Counted from the first letter of the stretch, positions 17,332 through 27,078 are shown. The stretch is DNA of 64,000 nt from Bradyrhizobium sp. SZCCT0148 (GCF_018129985.1 NZ_JAFCKT010000001.1:310001-374000), one strand, 5' to 3'. The notes: a model not told the origin generated them from the letters alone. A program made the numbers and translations.

Positions 17332-18162
17332 CTACTTCCCCGTGAACACAGCTTTGCGCTTCTCGATGAAGGCCTGCACCGCCTCCTTGTGATCGGCGGT
17401 GGTGGTCAGGCGGATCAGCCGCTCGGCCTCGTGGTCTCGCGCGGTTTCGAAGTCGAACAGCACGGCCTCGTCGAGATTGTCTTTCATGTAGCGCAGCGCC
17501 AAACGCGGGCCCTCGGCAAGCGACTTTGCCAACGCAAAGGCTTCGGCCTGCAGTTTATTGTCAGGCACGACGCGGTTGACGAGGCCGATCGCCTCAGCGC
17601 GCGCGGCATTGACGCGATCGCCGGTGAACATCAGCTCCCGCGCCCGCGCAGTGCCGACCAGACGGGTGAGCAGCCAGGCAATGCCGTAATCACCGCTCAG
17701 CGCGATGCGGGCATAGCCGGTGGCGACGAAAGCCGATTGCGCGGCGATGCGGATGTCGCAGGCCATGGCGATGGCAAGCCCGGCGCCGACCGCGGGGCCG
17801 GGCAGGGCGGCGATGGTCGGCTTGCGCACAGACACCAGCGCGCCGGTGAGTAGCCGCTGTCGCTCCTGCAGATCGGCGATGCGATCTTCAAGCGGCATCT
17901 CGAGCTTTGCCTTGTCGCGATGCGCGCCCATGCCCTTGACGTTGCCGCCGGCGCAGAACGCTTCTCCCGCTCCCGTAATCAAGAGCGCGCCGACATTGCG
18001 ATCCTCGCCGCAGCTCCGGATCATCGTGCGCAGCGCCGGGGTGAGCGCATCCGACAGTGAATTGCGCGCCTCCGGCCGGTTCAGCGTGATGATCGCGACG
18101 CGATCGCGGATGACGCAGAGGAGCTCGCTGGTGCCGGTGTCGATGGTGGTTTCCGTGGTCAT
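17332..18162 (-). CDS. Enoyl-CoA hydratase/isomerase family protein
   Basis: A 276-residue crotonase-fold enzyme. Visible motifs are ITLNRPEARNSLSDAL, the oxyanion-hole segment GAGEAFCAGGNVKGM, the second oxyanion segment ALPGPAVGAGLAIAMACDIRIA, and GYARIALSGDYGIAWLLTRLVG. The two Glu residues of classical hydratases are not both evident in the second active-site loop (ALSGDYG), so it may be an isomerase or a variant hydratase. A GGGAGGAACA site precedes the ATG. Its neighbours (SDR, acyl-CoA dehydrogenase, alcohol dehydrogenase) suggest acyl-CoA catabolism. Confidence 0.9.
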   Translation of the reverse strand: MTTETTIDTGTSELLCVIRDRVAIITLNRPEARNSLSDALTPALRTMIRSCGEDRNVGALLITGAGEAFCAGGNVKGMGAHRDKAKLEMPLEDRIADLQERQRLLTGALVSVRKPTIAALPGPAVGAGLAIAMACDIRIAAQSAFVATGYARIALSGDYGIAWLLTRLVGTARARELMFTGDRVNAARAEAIGLVNRVVPDNKLQAEAFALAKSLAEGPRLALRYMKDNLDEAVLFDFETARDHEAERLIRLTTTADHKEAVQAFIEKRKAVFTGK

Positions 18163-18190
18163 TGTTCCTCCCTGCTTTCGTTTGCTTCTC

Positions 18191-18266
18191 GTAGGGTGGG
18201 TAACCCATCACTTCAGTCAGCGCGGAGATTGAGAGGTGGGTTTCGCCTGCGGCTGACCCACCCTAC
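18191..18266. repeat. GTAGGGTGGGT/ACCCACCCTAC palindromic element
   Basis: GTAGGGTGGGT (18191-18201) and ACCCACCCTAC (18256-18266) are perfect 11-bp inverted arms of a 76-base element with further internal complementarity (GGTGGGTTTCGCCTGCGGCTGACCC region). It sits between the enoyl-CoA hydratase and SDR genes. The shorter element at 8444-8469 belongs to the same type. Confidence 0.75.
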
Positions 18267-18276
18267 GACCTCGACC

Positions 18277-18978
18277 TCAAAACGTCTCTACCCAGGGGCG
18301 CAGCTCGAGCTCCCAGCTCCAGGCGCTGCGCGGCTGCTGCAATACGTTCCAATAGCTCTCCGCGATCGCATCGGGATCGAGCATCGAGTCCGGCTTGTCT
18401 TCGGCTTCCGTCCTCGCCGCACTGCGGATGCCGCCGTCGATGACGAAGTGCGCGACATGGACGCCTTGCGGCGACAATTCGCGCGCCAGGCTCTGCGCGA
18501 GGCCGCGCAACGCGAACTTGCCCATCGCGAACGAGGCGGACTGCGCGTAGCCCTTGACGCTGGCGGAGGCGCCGGTGAACAGGATGGCGCCGTGCTTGTT
18601 CGGCAGCATGCGCTTGGCCGCCTGCTGCGCCACCAGGAAACCGCCATAGGCGCTGACGGCGATGGCTTGCGCGACGTCGACTGGGACGAGATCGACGAAC
18701 GGCCCGCGGGTGCGGCCGCTGGCGTTGTAGACGACGAGGTCCGGCGTGCCGATCTCGCGCTCGACGAGGCCGAACAGCCGCTCGACCTCATCGGGCTCGG
18801 TCGCGTTGCAGGCATAGGCTCTGGCGCCGGTCTCGCTACAAAGCGCACCGAGCTTCTCGATCTTTCGCGCGGCCAGCGCGACGCGGATGCCCTGCTTGGA
18901 GAGCAGCCGTGCCAGCGAGGCGCTCAGGCCTTCACCGGCGCCGACGATGAGAGCGATCTTGTATTTCGGATGTTCCAT
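18277..18978 (-). CDS. SDR-family protein with Phe in place of the catalytic Tyr
   Basis: A 233-residue Rossmann-fold protein. The cofactor motif is present as IVGAGEGLSASLARLL, and NAS replaces the NNAG motif (VVYNASGR). In the catalytic region the Y-x3-K motif reads FAMGK: lysine is kept but phenylalanine replaces tyrosine. That is a property of a known SDR side group and not necessarily decay, since the rest is well preserved (RGLAQSLARELSPQGVHVAHFVIDG). Function is therefore uncertain; it may bind nucleotide without classical dehydrogenase chemistry. It is divergent from the AidB-like acyl-CoA dehydrogenase gene, with a 231-bp gap that must hold both promoters. Confidence 0.85.
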   Translation of the reverse strand: MEHPKYKIALIVGAGEGLSASLARLLSKQGIRVALAARKIEKLGALCSETGARAYACNATEPDEVERLFGLVEREIGTPDLVVYNASGRTRGPFVDLVPVDVAQAIAVSAYGGFLVAQQAAKRMLPNKHGAILFTGASASVKGYAQSASFAMGKFALRGLAQSLARELSPQGVHVAHFVIDGGIRSAARTEAEDKPDSMLDPDAIAESYWNVLQQPRSAWSWELELRPWVETF

Positions 18979-19209
18979 GGCGTGATCTCTCGAAGACGGG
19001 AGCCGCTGATCTATGCACGGTTCGGGCTGACGACCAGCCGCGGTGATGACAATTCCGCAGAGCGAATTGCTCCTTCGCGGCGCTCATGCCTCCCTGACAA
19101 TTTGCGGCTTTATCGCTTCTCTTGCCTGGAGCATGATCGACATCATTCAACGCGGCAAGCGCCAAATCAGCGCAAAATGTTCGCAGGGGCAGGAACGAAG
19201 AGGACGATC

Positions 19210-20994
19210 ATGCACAAGCCGGTCACGGGGCAAGAAAGAGATGTGGCGGCCGCATCATCCGGCCTGCTGGCGCCCGATACGTCAGGCATGAATTTCTACC
19301 GCGCCGATCCGGCGCTGGCCGACGTGTTGCGCATCCACCTGCCGGACGCGCTGTTTCGTCACATCGAGCCGCATCTCGACCGCCTCGGCGAGCTCGCCGG
19401 AGGCCGCCTCGACGAGTGCGCGCGGCTTGCCGACCGGCACACGCCGGTGCTGCACCAGCGCGACAAGTTCGGCCGCGACGTGCAGTGGATCGAATATCAT
19501 CCGGCCTACCGTGAGCTTGAAAACGCAGCGTTCGGCGAATTCGGCATTCACGCGCTTTCGCTCCGCAAGGGCATCATGGGCTGGCCGGACAAATACCCTG
19601 TCGTCGCCAAGCACGCCTTCACGTTTCTTTTCAACCAGACCGAATTCGGGATGGGCTGCCCGATCAACGTCACCGACGGCTGCGCGAAGTTGCTGGCGAA
19701 TTTCGGCGACGAGGCGCTGAAGGCCAAATATCTCGACGGCCTGACCTCGACCGACATGAGCAAGCTGACGCAGGGCGGCCAGTTCATGACCGAAAAAGAG
19801 GGCGGCTCCGACGTCGGCACCCTGACCACCCGCGCGGTGCGGGAGGGCGACCATTGGCGCCTCCATGGCGAGAAATGGTTCTGCTCGAATGCAGATGCGA
19901 AAGTCGTGATGCTGCTGGCGCGCCCCGAAGGCGCCGGCCCCGGCACGCGCGGCGTCGGCCTGTTCCTGATGCCGCGCTTCCTCGACGATGGGTCGCAGAA
20001 CCACTACCGGATCGTGCGCCTGAAGGACAAGCTCGGCACGCGCTCGATGGCCTCGGGCGAGATCAAGCTCGAAGGTGCGATCGCCTATGCGGTCGGCAAG
20101 CTCGACCGCGGCTTCGTGCAGATGGCCGAGATGGTGAACTCGTCGCGGCTCTCCAACGGCGTGAAATCCACCGCGCTGATGCGCCGCGCCTATCACGACG
20201 CCATGACGGTCGCGACCAACCGCGTCGTGTTCGGCAACCGCATCATCGACCTGCCGCTCGGCCGGCGTCAGATGCTGAAGATCATGCTGCCGGTCGAGCA
20301 GGCGCTGTCGATGAGCTTCCTCACCGCGGACGCACTCGACCGCGCCGAGGCCGGGAGCCAGGATGCGGCGGCATTGTTGCGGATCCTGACGCCGACCCTG
20401 AAATTCCGCGCCACCCGCGACGCGCGAAAGGTCTGCGGCGATGCGCTCGAGATGCGTGGCGGCATCGGCTATGTCGAGGAGTTCGCCACGCCGCGCCTGC
20501 TGCGCGATGCGCATCTCGGTTCGGTCTGGGAAGGCACCGGCAACATCGTCGCGATCGATGCGCTCAGGCGCGCGGTCGGCCGCCATGGCGCGGAATCCGC
20601 ACTCGCAGCCGATCTGCATGCCCGGCTCGATGACAGCGCGTCAGTGCCGCAGGCCTGGCGCGACAAGCTGCGCGGTCTGGTCGATCGCGCCGTCGGCTTC
20701 GCGCGCGAGGTTGCGGCAAAATCCGAGAACGAAGCCGATGCGCGTCGGGCGACGAGCTCGCTCTACCATGTTGCCAGCGCCGTCGCGCTGGCCTGGGAAG
20801 CGCACCGCGTCCACGACATGCGCGGCGATGCGCGTCGGCTGCTGTTGTCGCGGCTGGTGATCGATCATCGGGTGTCACCGAGCGATCCGTTCCGGCTCAC
20901 GGAAAATGCCACGCAAGCCAGGATCGCCGCGCTGCTGCTCGGTGACGGCTCAGCCAGCATGAGCGAGGTTGGCGAACTGGTTCTGGCGGCGTAG
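19210..20994 (+). CDS. Acyl-CoA dehydrogenase, AidB-like
   Basis: A 594-residue FAD enzyme. It has the AidB-type layout: an N-terminal acyl-CoA dehydrogenase domain with FGMGCPINVTDG and MTEKEGGSDVGTLTTRA, the beta-domain WRLHGEKWFCSNADA, and the C-terminal helical domain with RDARKVCGDALEMRGGIGYVEE and SVWEGTGNIVAIDALRR. AidB relatives are broad-range acyl-CoA dehydrogenases or alkylation-response proteins. The frame is open far upstream (from 18196), but that runs antisense through the SDR gene; the ATG at 19210 follows GAAGAGGACG. Together with the hydratase, SDR and alcohol dehydrogenase it fits acyl-CoA oxidation. Confidence 0.9.
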   Translation: MHKPVTGQERDVAAASSGLLAPDTSGMNFYRADPALADVLRIHLPDALFRHIEPHLDRLGELAGGRLDECARLADRHTPVLHQRDKFGRDVQWIEYHPAYRELENAAFGEFGIHALSLRKGIMGWPDKYPVVAKHAFTFLFNQTEFGMGCPINVTDGCAKLLANFGDEALKAKYLDGLTSTDMSKLTQGGQFMTEKEGGSDVGTLTTRAVREGDHWRLHGEKWFCSNADAKVVMLLARPEGAGPGTRGVGLFLMPRFLDDGSQNHYRIVRLKDKLGTRSMASGEIKLEGAIAYAVGKLDRGFVQMAEMVNSSRLSNGVKSTALMRRAYHDAMTVATNRVVFGNRIIDLPLGRRQMLKIMLPVEQALSMSFLTADALDRAEAGSQDAAALLRILTPTLKFRATRDARKVCGDALEMRGGIGYVEEFATPRLLRDAHLGSVWEGTGNIVAIDALRRAVGRHGAESALAADLHARLDDSASVPQAWRDKLRGLVDRAVGFAREVAAKSENEADARRATSSLYHVASAVALAWEAHRVHDMRGDARRLLLSRLVIDHRVSPSDPFRLTENATQARIAALLLGDGSASMSEVGELVLAA

Positions 20995-21038
20995 GCTGCG
21001 CTCGCGTTCAAACCAAAAAAAGCGACAGGGAGTGCTCG

Positions 21039-22127
21039 ATGAAGGCCGCCGTCCTCTATGAAGTCAACAAGCCGCTGGTCATCGAGGATGTCAGCCTGCC
21101 GAAGCCGGGCCCGCGCGAAGTCCTCATCCGCACCACGGTTGCCGGGCTTTGTCACTCCGACCTGCATTTCATGGAAGGGCTTTATCCGCATCCGCTGCCC
21201 GCGGTACTCGGCCACGAGTCCGCCGGCGTCGTCGAGCAGGTCGGCTCCGATGTCACTTACGTCAAGCCGGGTGACCACGTCGTCACCTGCCTGTCGGTAT
21301 TCTGCGGCACCTGCGACAACTGCACCACGGGCCGCACCGTGCTCTGCACCGACATCACAGTTAAGCTGCTGCCGGGCGTCTCAAACCGGATGCAGTGGTC
21401 CAGGCCTGAGAAGCTGCACCAGTTCCTCAACCTCTCGTCCTTTGCCGAACAGATGCTGGTGCACGAGAACGCCATCGTCAAAATCCGTAAAGAGATGCCG
21501 CTCGATCTCGCCGCGCTGATCGGCTGCGGCGTCATCACCGGCTATGGCGCCGTGGTGAATACAGCGAAGGTGACGGCGGGTGAAACCGTGGCGGTGATCG
21601 GCTGTGGCGGCGTCGGCATGGCCGCGATCAACGGCGCACAGATCGCAGGCGCCGGCCGCATCATCGCCATCGACACCAATCCTGCCAAGCTCCAGCTCGC
21701 GACCAAGCTGGGCGCCACCGACATCATCAATCCGGCCGACGGTGACGTCGTGAAGCAGGTGCGCGATCTCACCAATGGCGGCGTGCATCATTCCTTCGAG
21801 GTGCTCGGCCGCAAGGAAACCGCAGAGCAGGCGTTCGGCATGCTCGCCTCCGGCGGCACCGCCACCATCGTCGGCATGATCCCGTTCGGCCAGAAGATCG
21901 AACTACACGGCTTTGATTTCCTGCGCGAGCGCAAGATCCAGGGCTCCTCGATGGGCTCGAACCACTTCCGGGTCGACATGCCGAGGCTGGTGGATTTCTA
22001 CCTGCGCGGACGACTGCACCTGGAGGACTGGATCTCGGCCAAGCTGAAGCTTTCGGAGATCAACGACGGCTTCGCCAACATGAAAGCCGGCAAGACGCTG
22101 CGCAGCGTGATCGTATTCGATAGCTAG
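21039..22127 (+). CDS. Zinc-dependent alcohol dehydrogenase (MDR, class III-like)
   Basis: A 362-residue medium-chain dehydrogenase. The catalytic zinc ligands are Cys38 (GLCHSDLHF), His59-Glu60 (GHES) and a cysteine near residue 166 (IGCGVITGYG). The structural zinc lobe is complete: Cys89, Cys92, Cys95 and Cys103. The NAD site reads VIGCGGVGMAAINGAQIAGA followed by IAIDTN, an acidic residue that favours NAD over NADP. It lies 44 bp after the AidB-like gene in the same direction, with an AGGGAG site before the ATG, so it is probably cotranscribed. It likely oxidises an alcohol to an aldehyde feeding acyl-CoA metabolism. Confidence 0.92.
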   Translation: MKAAVLYEVNKPLVIEDVSLPKPGPREVLIRTTVAGLCHSDLHFMEGLYPHPLPAVLGHESAGVVEQVGSDVTYVKPGDHVVTCLSVFCGTCDNCTTGRTVLCTDITVKLLPGVSNRMQWSRPEKLHQFLNLSSFAEQMLVHENAIVKIRKEMPLDLAALIGCGVITGYGAVVNTAKVTAGETVAVIGCGGVGMAAINGAQIAGAGRIIAIDTNPAKLQLATKLGATDIINPADGDVVKQVRDLTNGGVHHSFEVLGRKETAEQAFGMLASGGTATIVGMIPFGQKIELHGFDFLRERKIQGSSMGSNHFRVDMPRLVDFYLRGRLHLEDWISAKLKLSEINDGFANMKAGKTLRSVIVFDS

Positions 22128-22160
22128 CGCGACGGACGCCGTCGTCGCCCGCACCGCGGG

Positions 22161-23531
22161 TCAATGCGACGCGGCGAGCGCCTCGGCCGAAGCGCAGCGT
22201 GTCTCCTTCACGAGCAGCAGCGTCATGGCCGTGGCGAGTCCCGCGACGAGCATATAAGCGAGGGATACGTTCAGGCCGGGACCCGCGAACAGCAGATAGG
22301 AGAACAATCCCGCAGTCGATGCAGCGAAGCCGAGCCAGGCAAACCTCGCAAAGCGAAATCCGATCTTGCCGTGGCGGAGATCGAGCACGAGGTAGAACAC
22401 GAGCACGGTGTTGCAGAGCGCCGCCGGCAACAGGCCCATGACGATCCCGCTGTCGAATGCGAGATAGGATAGCACGCCATCGACCTGGGCAATCACCGCG
22501 AAAGGCAGATAGCGCAGATTGAGGCAGGCCAGCGCGATGGATGCGAGCTCGAACGCATAAAAATAGCGCTCGTGCATCTTCGGAAGCAGGTAGGGCATGA
22601 GGACGAGGGAGACACACGCGACGAGCAGAATGAACTCCGGGCCCGTCCGCTTGGACTGTGCGATGAAGATCGACAGGGCAAGTCCGCTCGCCGCCGCGAG
22701 CACGAGGCCGGCGGCAACTCCGACCGCGTACGGCGTTCCGCCGGCGAACACCCAGATATTCGCCGCGTTCATCGTGAGGCGGTGAAAGGTGTGAGCCTGG
22801 TCGAGATAGACCCCGAGCACGGAGAGCAGGGATCTGCCGGCGACGAGGACTGGAATGGCGAGGAGCGCATAGGCCGCCGGAAGTGCGGCAAGCCATGCCA
22901 AATGGATCCTGCGACGCAGGATCATGCCCAACACGAACGGCCCCAGGAAGACGGCTTGGGCCTTCACCGAACAGGCGACCGCGAACGGCACAACGCCGTT
23001 TCGGTCCCGCATGAACATCGCCACGGAAATCAGCGCGAAGAAGGTCCAGATCGAATCGGCCTGTCCCCACATGGAGCCGTTGAAGAGCACCGTCGGCGCA
23101 AGCCACACCGCGCAGAAGGCGAGCGATGCGCGCAGCGGCACGCTTGTAACGCGCCAGACCATCCGGGCCACAACGATGGCGCAGCCGAACTCGAAGACGA
23201 CCGAGATCATCTTCACGAGGGACAGCGGCTGGCCCAACCAGTCAAACCGGGCGGCGATCAGCAGGAGGTAGCTGTAAAACGGCGTGTAGTTGGTGAAAGC
23301 CTCGGCCAGCCCGCCAATGCCTTGATCTCGCGCAAAGCTATACCAGGTGATGTATTCGGCGGCGTCGGCGGTCGCGTGTTCCCGCGCCAGGTAGCGGAGC
23401 ACGATGCCTAAAAGCCCGCATCCGATCGCGATGGCCATCGGAGTGCGCCATCTCTCGGGCAGCGTTTCGTCCGGATTGGCGCGATGATAGGGATCGCGCA
23501 GCGCGCCTATTTCGATTGTGTCCTTTATCAC
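22161..23531 (-). CDS. GT-C/GT87-like polytopic membrane glycosyltransferase-type protein
   Basis: A 456-residue inner-membrane protein with about ten hydrophobic segments. An acidic loop after the first helix (ATADAAEYITWY) and the segment NGSMWGQADSIWTFFALISV are typical of the GT-C mannosyl-transferase-like/GT87 group, which uses polyprenyl-phosphate sugars. A second conserved segment is MPYLLPKMHERYFYAFE. The start is a GTG at 23531 without a strong ribosome binding site; a later Met at about residue 32 is possible. No neighbouring polysaccharide genes define the product. Family moderately sure, substrate unknown. Confidence 0.75.
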   Translation of the reverse strand: MIKDTIEIGALRDPYHRANPDETLPERWRTPMAIAIGCGLLGIVLRYLAREHATADAAEYITWYSFARDQGIGGLAEAFTNYTPFYSYLLLIAARFDWLGQPLSLVKMISVVFEFGCAIVVARMVWRVTSVPLRASLAFCAVWLAPTVLFNGSMWGQADSIWTFFALISVAMFMRDRNGVVPFAVACSVKAQAVFLGPFVLGMILRRRIHLAWLAALPAAYALLAIPVLVAGRSLLSVLGVYLDQAHTFHRLTMNAANIWVFAGGTPYAVGVAAGLVLAAASGLALSIFIAQSKRTGPEFILLVACVSLVLMPYLLPKMHERYFYAFELASIALACLNLRYLPFAVIAQVDGVLSYLAFDSGIVMGLLPAALCNTVLVFYLVLDLRHGKIGFRFARFAWLGFAASTAGLFSYLLFAGPGLNVSLAYMLVAGLATAMTLLLVKETRCASAEALAASH

Positions 23532-23665
23532 GCAATCACTCTTGCTGGATTTGAGCGGTCGCCTTCACCAGGCTCGGCAGCACCCCGGATTTCGCAACGC
23601 GCCCCTGCGACGCCCTCTCCGAGGAAGGGGCCGCCGTGACCTTGCAATGTCTAGGGGCGAACAAT

Positions 23666-23700
23666 TGCCAGCCGGATAAACGTCAGATGTGCGGCTGGCA
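23666..23700. repeat. TGCCAGCC/GGCTGGCA inverted repeat
   Basis: TGCCAGCC (23666-23673) and GGCTGGCA (23693-23700) are perfect 8-bp arms across 19 bases in the 292-bp gap between the GT-C gene and the amidase gene. The gap otherwise holds a 16-nt fragment GCAGTCTGGATTGCTT (23776-23791) shared with the repeat at 36586, and no credible gene. Confidence 0.5.
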
Positions 23701-23823
23701 CATCGCGCGGGAAAAGATTGTTTGGTTAGCGATTGATTTATGGGTGGCAAGCAACCCAGCAACGCCTCCGCCGATGCAGTCTGGATTGCTTGGTGGCAAG
23801 GTCCCCTCGCTCCGATGGGAGCC

Positions 23824-25296
23824 CTAATCGTCGAACATTTTCGGCGGCGTGAACCCGCCGAATTCACGCTCGATCAACTCAGCGAGCCTGAGCGGCGTGC
23901 GGTCTTCGAGGAAGGGGCCGATGATCTGCACGCCGACCGGCAGGCCGTCCTTGGACAAACCCAGCGGAACAGCCGTGGCCGGCAAGCCCGTCAGCGTGGC
24001 GATGCCGGGCCAGGCAAGCTGGTCCGGATAGACATGGTCCTTGCCGTCGATATTGATCCGGCGCTTCTCCTGCTCCGGCGAATGGTCATGCGGATAGGCG
24101 GGGGTCGGCATGATCGGACAGATCACCGCATCGAATGTCCTGAACAATTGCCGCCACTGCGCGCGCAGTCCGGCGCGCGCGCCCTCGTCGAACACCCAGG
24201 CCTGATGGGTGCTGGTCATGCCGCGCAGTCGCTCGGCGGCAAGGCTCTTGTCGTCTGGTGAGAACTGCGCCGCGCCGGCCCGCGCGCCGGCGAGGATGTC
24301 GGGCGGAAAGAAGGCGCCTAGGAAGCTCATCAGCATGCGCATGTAGAGGCGCGTGGCCTCGCGGAAGTCGGGAAATAGCGGGCTTTCGCGCGCGATGCTC
24401 GCGCCGGCGCCCGTCAATCGCCCGGCCAGCGTCTCGATCGCGCCGCGAATTTCGGCATTCGCGGGCAGCAACGGATGGCTGTCGATCACGAGCAGGCGGA
24501 AATCCTTCAGCTTGTCGTGGCGTGCCTCCGGCAGCGCGAGCTTGTAGCCGACGCCCAGGTCGGTTGGATCGGGACCGGCCATCACGTCCAGCAGCAGCGT
24601 CAGATCGGCCGCACTCCGGGCCATCGGACCGATCACCGCCATATCGCGTTCCATCGGGATCGCCGGAAATGGCGGCGGCGTATGACCGCGCGTCGGGCAG
24701 AGATTGTAGGTCGGCTTGTGCGCATAGACCCCGCAATGGAATGCGGGCACGCGCAGCGAGCCGCCGATGTCGGATCCGAGCGAGAGCGGTCCGTAGCCGG
24801 CCGCCAGCGCTGCCGACGAGCCGCCCGATGAGCCGCCGGGCGTGCGGCCGAGATCGTACGGATTGTTGGTCGTGCCGTAGATGTCGTTGTAGCTCTGCCA
24901 GTCCCCCAGGCCCACGGGAACGTTGGTCTTGCCGAGAATGACGCCGCCTGCGTTCTTCACCCGGGAGATCGACAGCGCGTCCTCCATCGGCTTGAAATCC
25001 TTTTGCGGCGTCCAGCCCCAAGTGGTGGGCAGGCCTGCAATGTTGAAGGATTCTTTCACCGTGACGGGCAGGCCCAGCAGGGGCTTGCGATCGCCGCGCG
25101 CCAGGGCGGCGTCCGCATCGCGCGCGGCATTCAGCGCGCGGTCGAAATCGCGCACACAGATCGCGTTGACCTTGCCGTCGTGACGCTCAATGCGGTCGAT
25201 GGCATCCTGGGTAAGCTCGACCGCGGAGACCTTCTTTGCGGCCAACGCGGCCGACAGTTTGACCGCGCTCTTGAAACTCCATTCCGATCTGGCCAC
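23824..25296 (-). CDS. Amidase of the amidase-signature family
   Basis: A 490-residue hydrolase. The triad is Lys81 (LPVTVKESFNIAG), cis-Ser156 (GGSSGGSSAA) and nucleophile Ser180 (GSDIGGSLRVP), the same numbering as the other amidase in this window although the two proteins are otherwise diverged (NNPYDLGRTPGGSS, HCGVYAHKPTYNL here). Unlike the first amidase it has no GatC/AtzG-like partner or transporter beside it. The start is a GTG at 25296, with AGGAG six bases upstream; the nearby ATG is out of frame. Substrate unknown; the flanking GT-C and b561 genes give no clue. Confidence 0.92.
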   Translation of the reverse strand: MARSEWSFKSAVKLSAALAAKKVSAVELTQDAIDRIERHDGKVNAICVRDFDRALNAARDADAALARGDRKPLLGLPVTVKESFNIAGLPTTWGWTPQKDFKPMEDALSISRVKNAGGVILGKTNVPVGLGDWQSYNDIYGTTNNPYDLGRTPGGSSGGSSAALAAGYGPLSLGSDIGGSLRVPAFHCGVYAHKPTYNLCPTRGHTPPPFPAIPMERDMAVIGPMARSAADLTLLLDVMAGPDPTDLGVGYKLALPEARHDKLKDFRLLVIDSHPLLPANAEIRGAIETLAGRLTGAGASIARESPLFPDFREATRLYMRMLMSFLGAFFPPDILAGARAGAAQFSPDDKSLAAERLRGMTSTHQAWVFDEGARAGLRAQWRQLFRTFDAVICPIMPTPAYPHDHSPEQEKRRINIDGKDHVYPDQLAWPGIATLTGLPATAVPLGLSKDGLPVGVQIIGPFLEDRTPLRLAELIEREFGGFTPPKMFDD

Positions 25297-25386
25297 GGCA
25301 TGCTCCTGCGTTACATTGATGAGATGATGCGCAGTTTTTCCTGATGTCGCAACCGTCGTACGACTGCATTTATCCTGTTACAAAAA

Positions 25387-25917
25387 CTACCTGGGAAGCA
25401 TCCGCTGCATGACGCCATCGCGATAAATGAACATGTGCGCGAGCGCTGCTGCAACATGAATCCCGACCATGACGAGAAGCGCCCATTCCGAGGCCTGATG
25501 CAAGCCGTCGATCGTGCGTCCCGCGGCGGCGTTGTCGGACGCCAGCATCGGCAGTGGCATGAGGTAAAAGAACGACACGGACCATCCGCGAAAGGACGCA
25601 AACAGCCAGCCTGAAATCGTCGTCGCGAGCACCAGTGCATAGAGCAGCCAGTGCACCGCTTCTGAGCTCACGCGCTGTCAGGCCGGCAGCGAAGTTTCAG
25701 GCGCGACAGGATGGGTCAGTCGCCAGATCAGTCGCAGCGCTGTCAGCCCCAGAATAGTGAGCCCGATCGAGAGGTGAAACGTCATCGCGGCACCGGGCGT
25801 CATGCCGCGATGCAGGTCAGGCATAAACCAGCCGATCGGATACTGCACGGCGAGCAGCGCCACGATGAGCCAATGGAAGATTCTGGCCGGTGTCCCGTAA
25901 TGGAGTTGGACCGTCAT
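25387..25917 (-). pseudogene. Cytochrome b561 interrupted by an in-frame TGA
   Basis: Two halves of one four-helix b561 protein lie in the same frame, separated only by a TGA at 25678-25680. The first half (from the ATG at 25917) has HYGTPARIFHWLIVALL and MTFHLSIG and ends in SLPA; reading on past the stop gives QRVSSEAVHWLLYALVL and the last helix with HQASEWALLVMVGIHVAAALAH. Relatives usually have Trp at the position of the stop (a PAWQR-like junction), so one TGG to TGA change explains it. All expected haem histidines are kept, and total length (176 residues) is normal. Either a recent pseudogene or a base-call error; the second half could reinitiate at a GTG (25671) but would lack half of the haem ligands. 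Confidence 0.8.
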
Positions 25918-26095
25918 GAGGTGTCCGATCTCTGGCGATCGCTTAGCTGTAGGGTTGGAAGCTGCGCGCAAGGCGCGTGCGAAAGGATTGACGGGGCCGC
26001 TGTTGATGCGCGCATTGGAAATGCCGCCATCGCCGCGATCGGCCAGTTCGCGATCCGGCCGACGGTGTGTGAACGATGTCGCTCATCGCCGCCGG

Positions 26096-27067
26096 CTACG
26101 CCGCCCCGATCAATATCCCCACCGCCAGCACGATGGCGCCGCCGAGCACGATCTGGAACACGGCCTGGAGGAACGGCGTGTCCATGTAGCGCGCGCGGAT
26201 GAAGGCGATTGCCCACAATTCGAAGAACACGACGACGCCGGCGATCGCGGTCGCGATCCAGAACGCGTTGGCCCAATGGTCCGGCACGAGATAAGGCAAG
26301 GTGTGGCCGAGCCCGCCGAGCGTCGTCATCGCCCCGCAGGTGAGACCGCGCAGCCAGGGCGAGCCGCGGCCTGTCAGCGAGCCGTCATCCGAGAGCGCTT
26401 CCGCAAACCCCATGCTGATGCCGGCGCCGATCGAGGCGGCAAGACCGACGAGGAAGGTTTGCCAGTTCTGGTGCGTGGCGAAGGCCGCCGCAAACAGCGG
26501 CGCCAGCGTCGACACCGAGCCGTCCATCAGGCCGGCGAGGCCCGGCTGCACATACTGCAGCACGAACATGCGGCGGTTGGTGCGGTCCTCCTCGGCGCGG
26601 ACGTCGGAGTTCAGGATCTCGCCGGTCAGCTTTGCGGCAGTCTCCTCGTGACCTTTCTCGGCCTCGGCGAGATCGCCGAGCAGCCGACGCACGCCGACGT
26701 CCTGGGCCTGCTCGGCGGCCTTCACATAGAAGCGCTCCGCCTGCATCTCCATGGTCTCGACTTCCCTGCGGATGGCGTCGAGCGACAGGTTCTTGGTCAG
26801 CCAGACCGGGCGGCGGCGCAGGAATCCCTTGACGTCCTCGCGCCGGATCGGCGGCAGATGCGGGCCGAAGCGCTGCTCATAGAGTTCCAGCAGCATGTGG
26901 CGATGGCCACGCTCCTCTTCGGCCATCTGCTCGAACAGCTTGGCAGAGTCCGGATAGCGCTCCTTCAGGTCCTCCGCGAAGGTCATGTAAATGCGGCTGT
27001 CCTCCTCCTCGGAGGAGATCGCGACCGCGAGCACCTCGCGCTCGGTCAAGTCGGCAAAATTCTTCAC
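26096..27067 (-). CDS. mbfA: Membrane-bound ferritin MbfA (ferritin-like domain fused to VIT1/CCC1 transporter)
   Basis: A 323-residue fusion. The N-terminal half (about 1-165) is a ferritin-like four-helix diiron domain with [35 protein letters not shown] and [12 protein letters not shown] supplying the Glu/His ligands. The C-terminal half (about 175-320) is a VIT1/CCC1 iron/manganese transporter with [15 protein letters not shown] and [18 protein letters not shown]. In Bradyrhizobium and Agrobacterium MbfA exports iron and protects against iron and peroxide stress. The start is a GTG at 27067. The promoter region carries an Irr-type iron control element, which fits the known repression by Irr under low iron. 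Confidence 0.94.
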   Translation of the reverse strand: MKNFADLTEREVLAVAISSEEEDSRIYMTFAEDLKERYPDSAKLFEQMAEEERGHRHMLLELYEQRFGPHLPPIRREDVKGFLRRRPVWLTKNLSLDAIRREVETMEMQAERFYVKAAEQAQDVGVRRLLGDLAEAEKGHEETAAKLTGEILNSDVRAEEDRTNRRMFVLQYVQPGLAGLMDGSVSTLAPLFAAAFATHQNWQTFLVGLAASIGAGISMGFAEALSDDGSLTGRGSPWLRGLTCGAMTTLGGLGHTLPYLVPDHWANAFWIATAIAGVVVFFELWAIAFIRARYMDTPFLQAVFQIVLGGAIVLAVGILIGAA

Positions 27068-27078
27068 GGCGGGCCTGT

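Noticed and set aside
18196..19209. Long N-terminal extension of the acyl-CoA dehydrogenase frame
   Set aside because: The extension runs antisense through the SDR gene and has no family resemblance; a ribosome binding site precedes the ATG at 19210.
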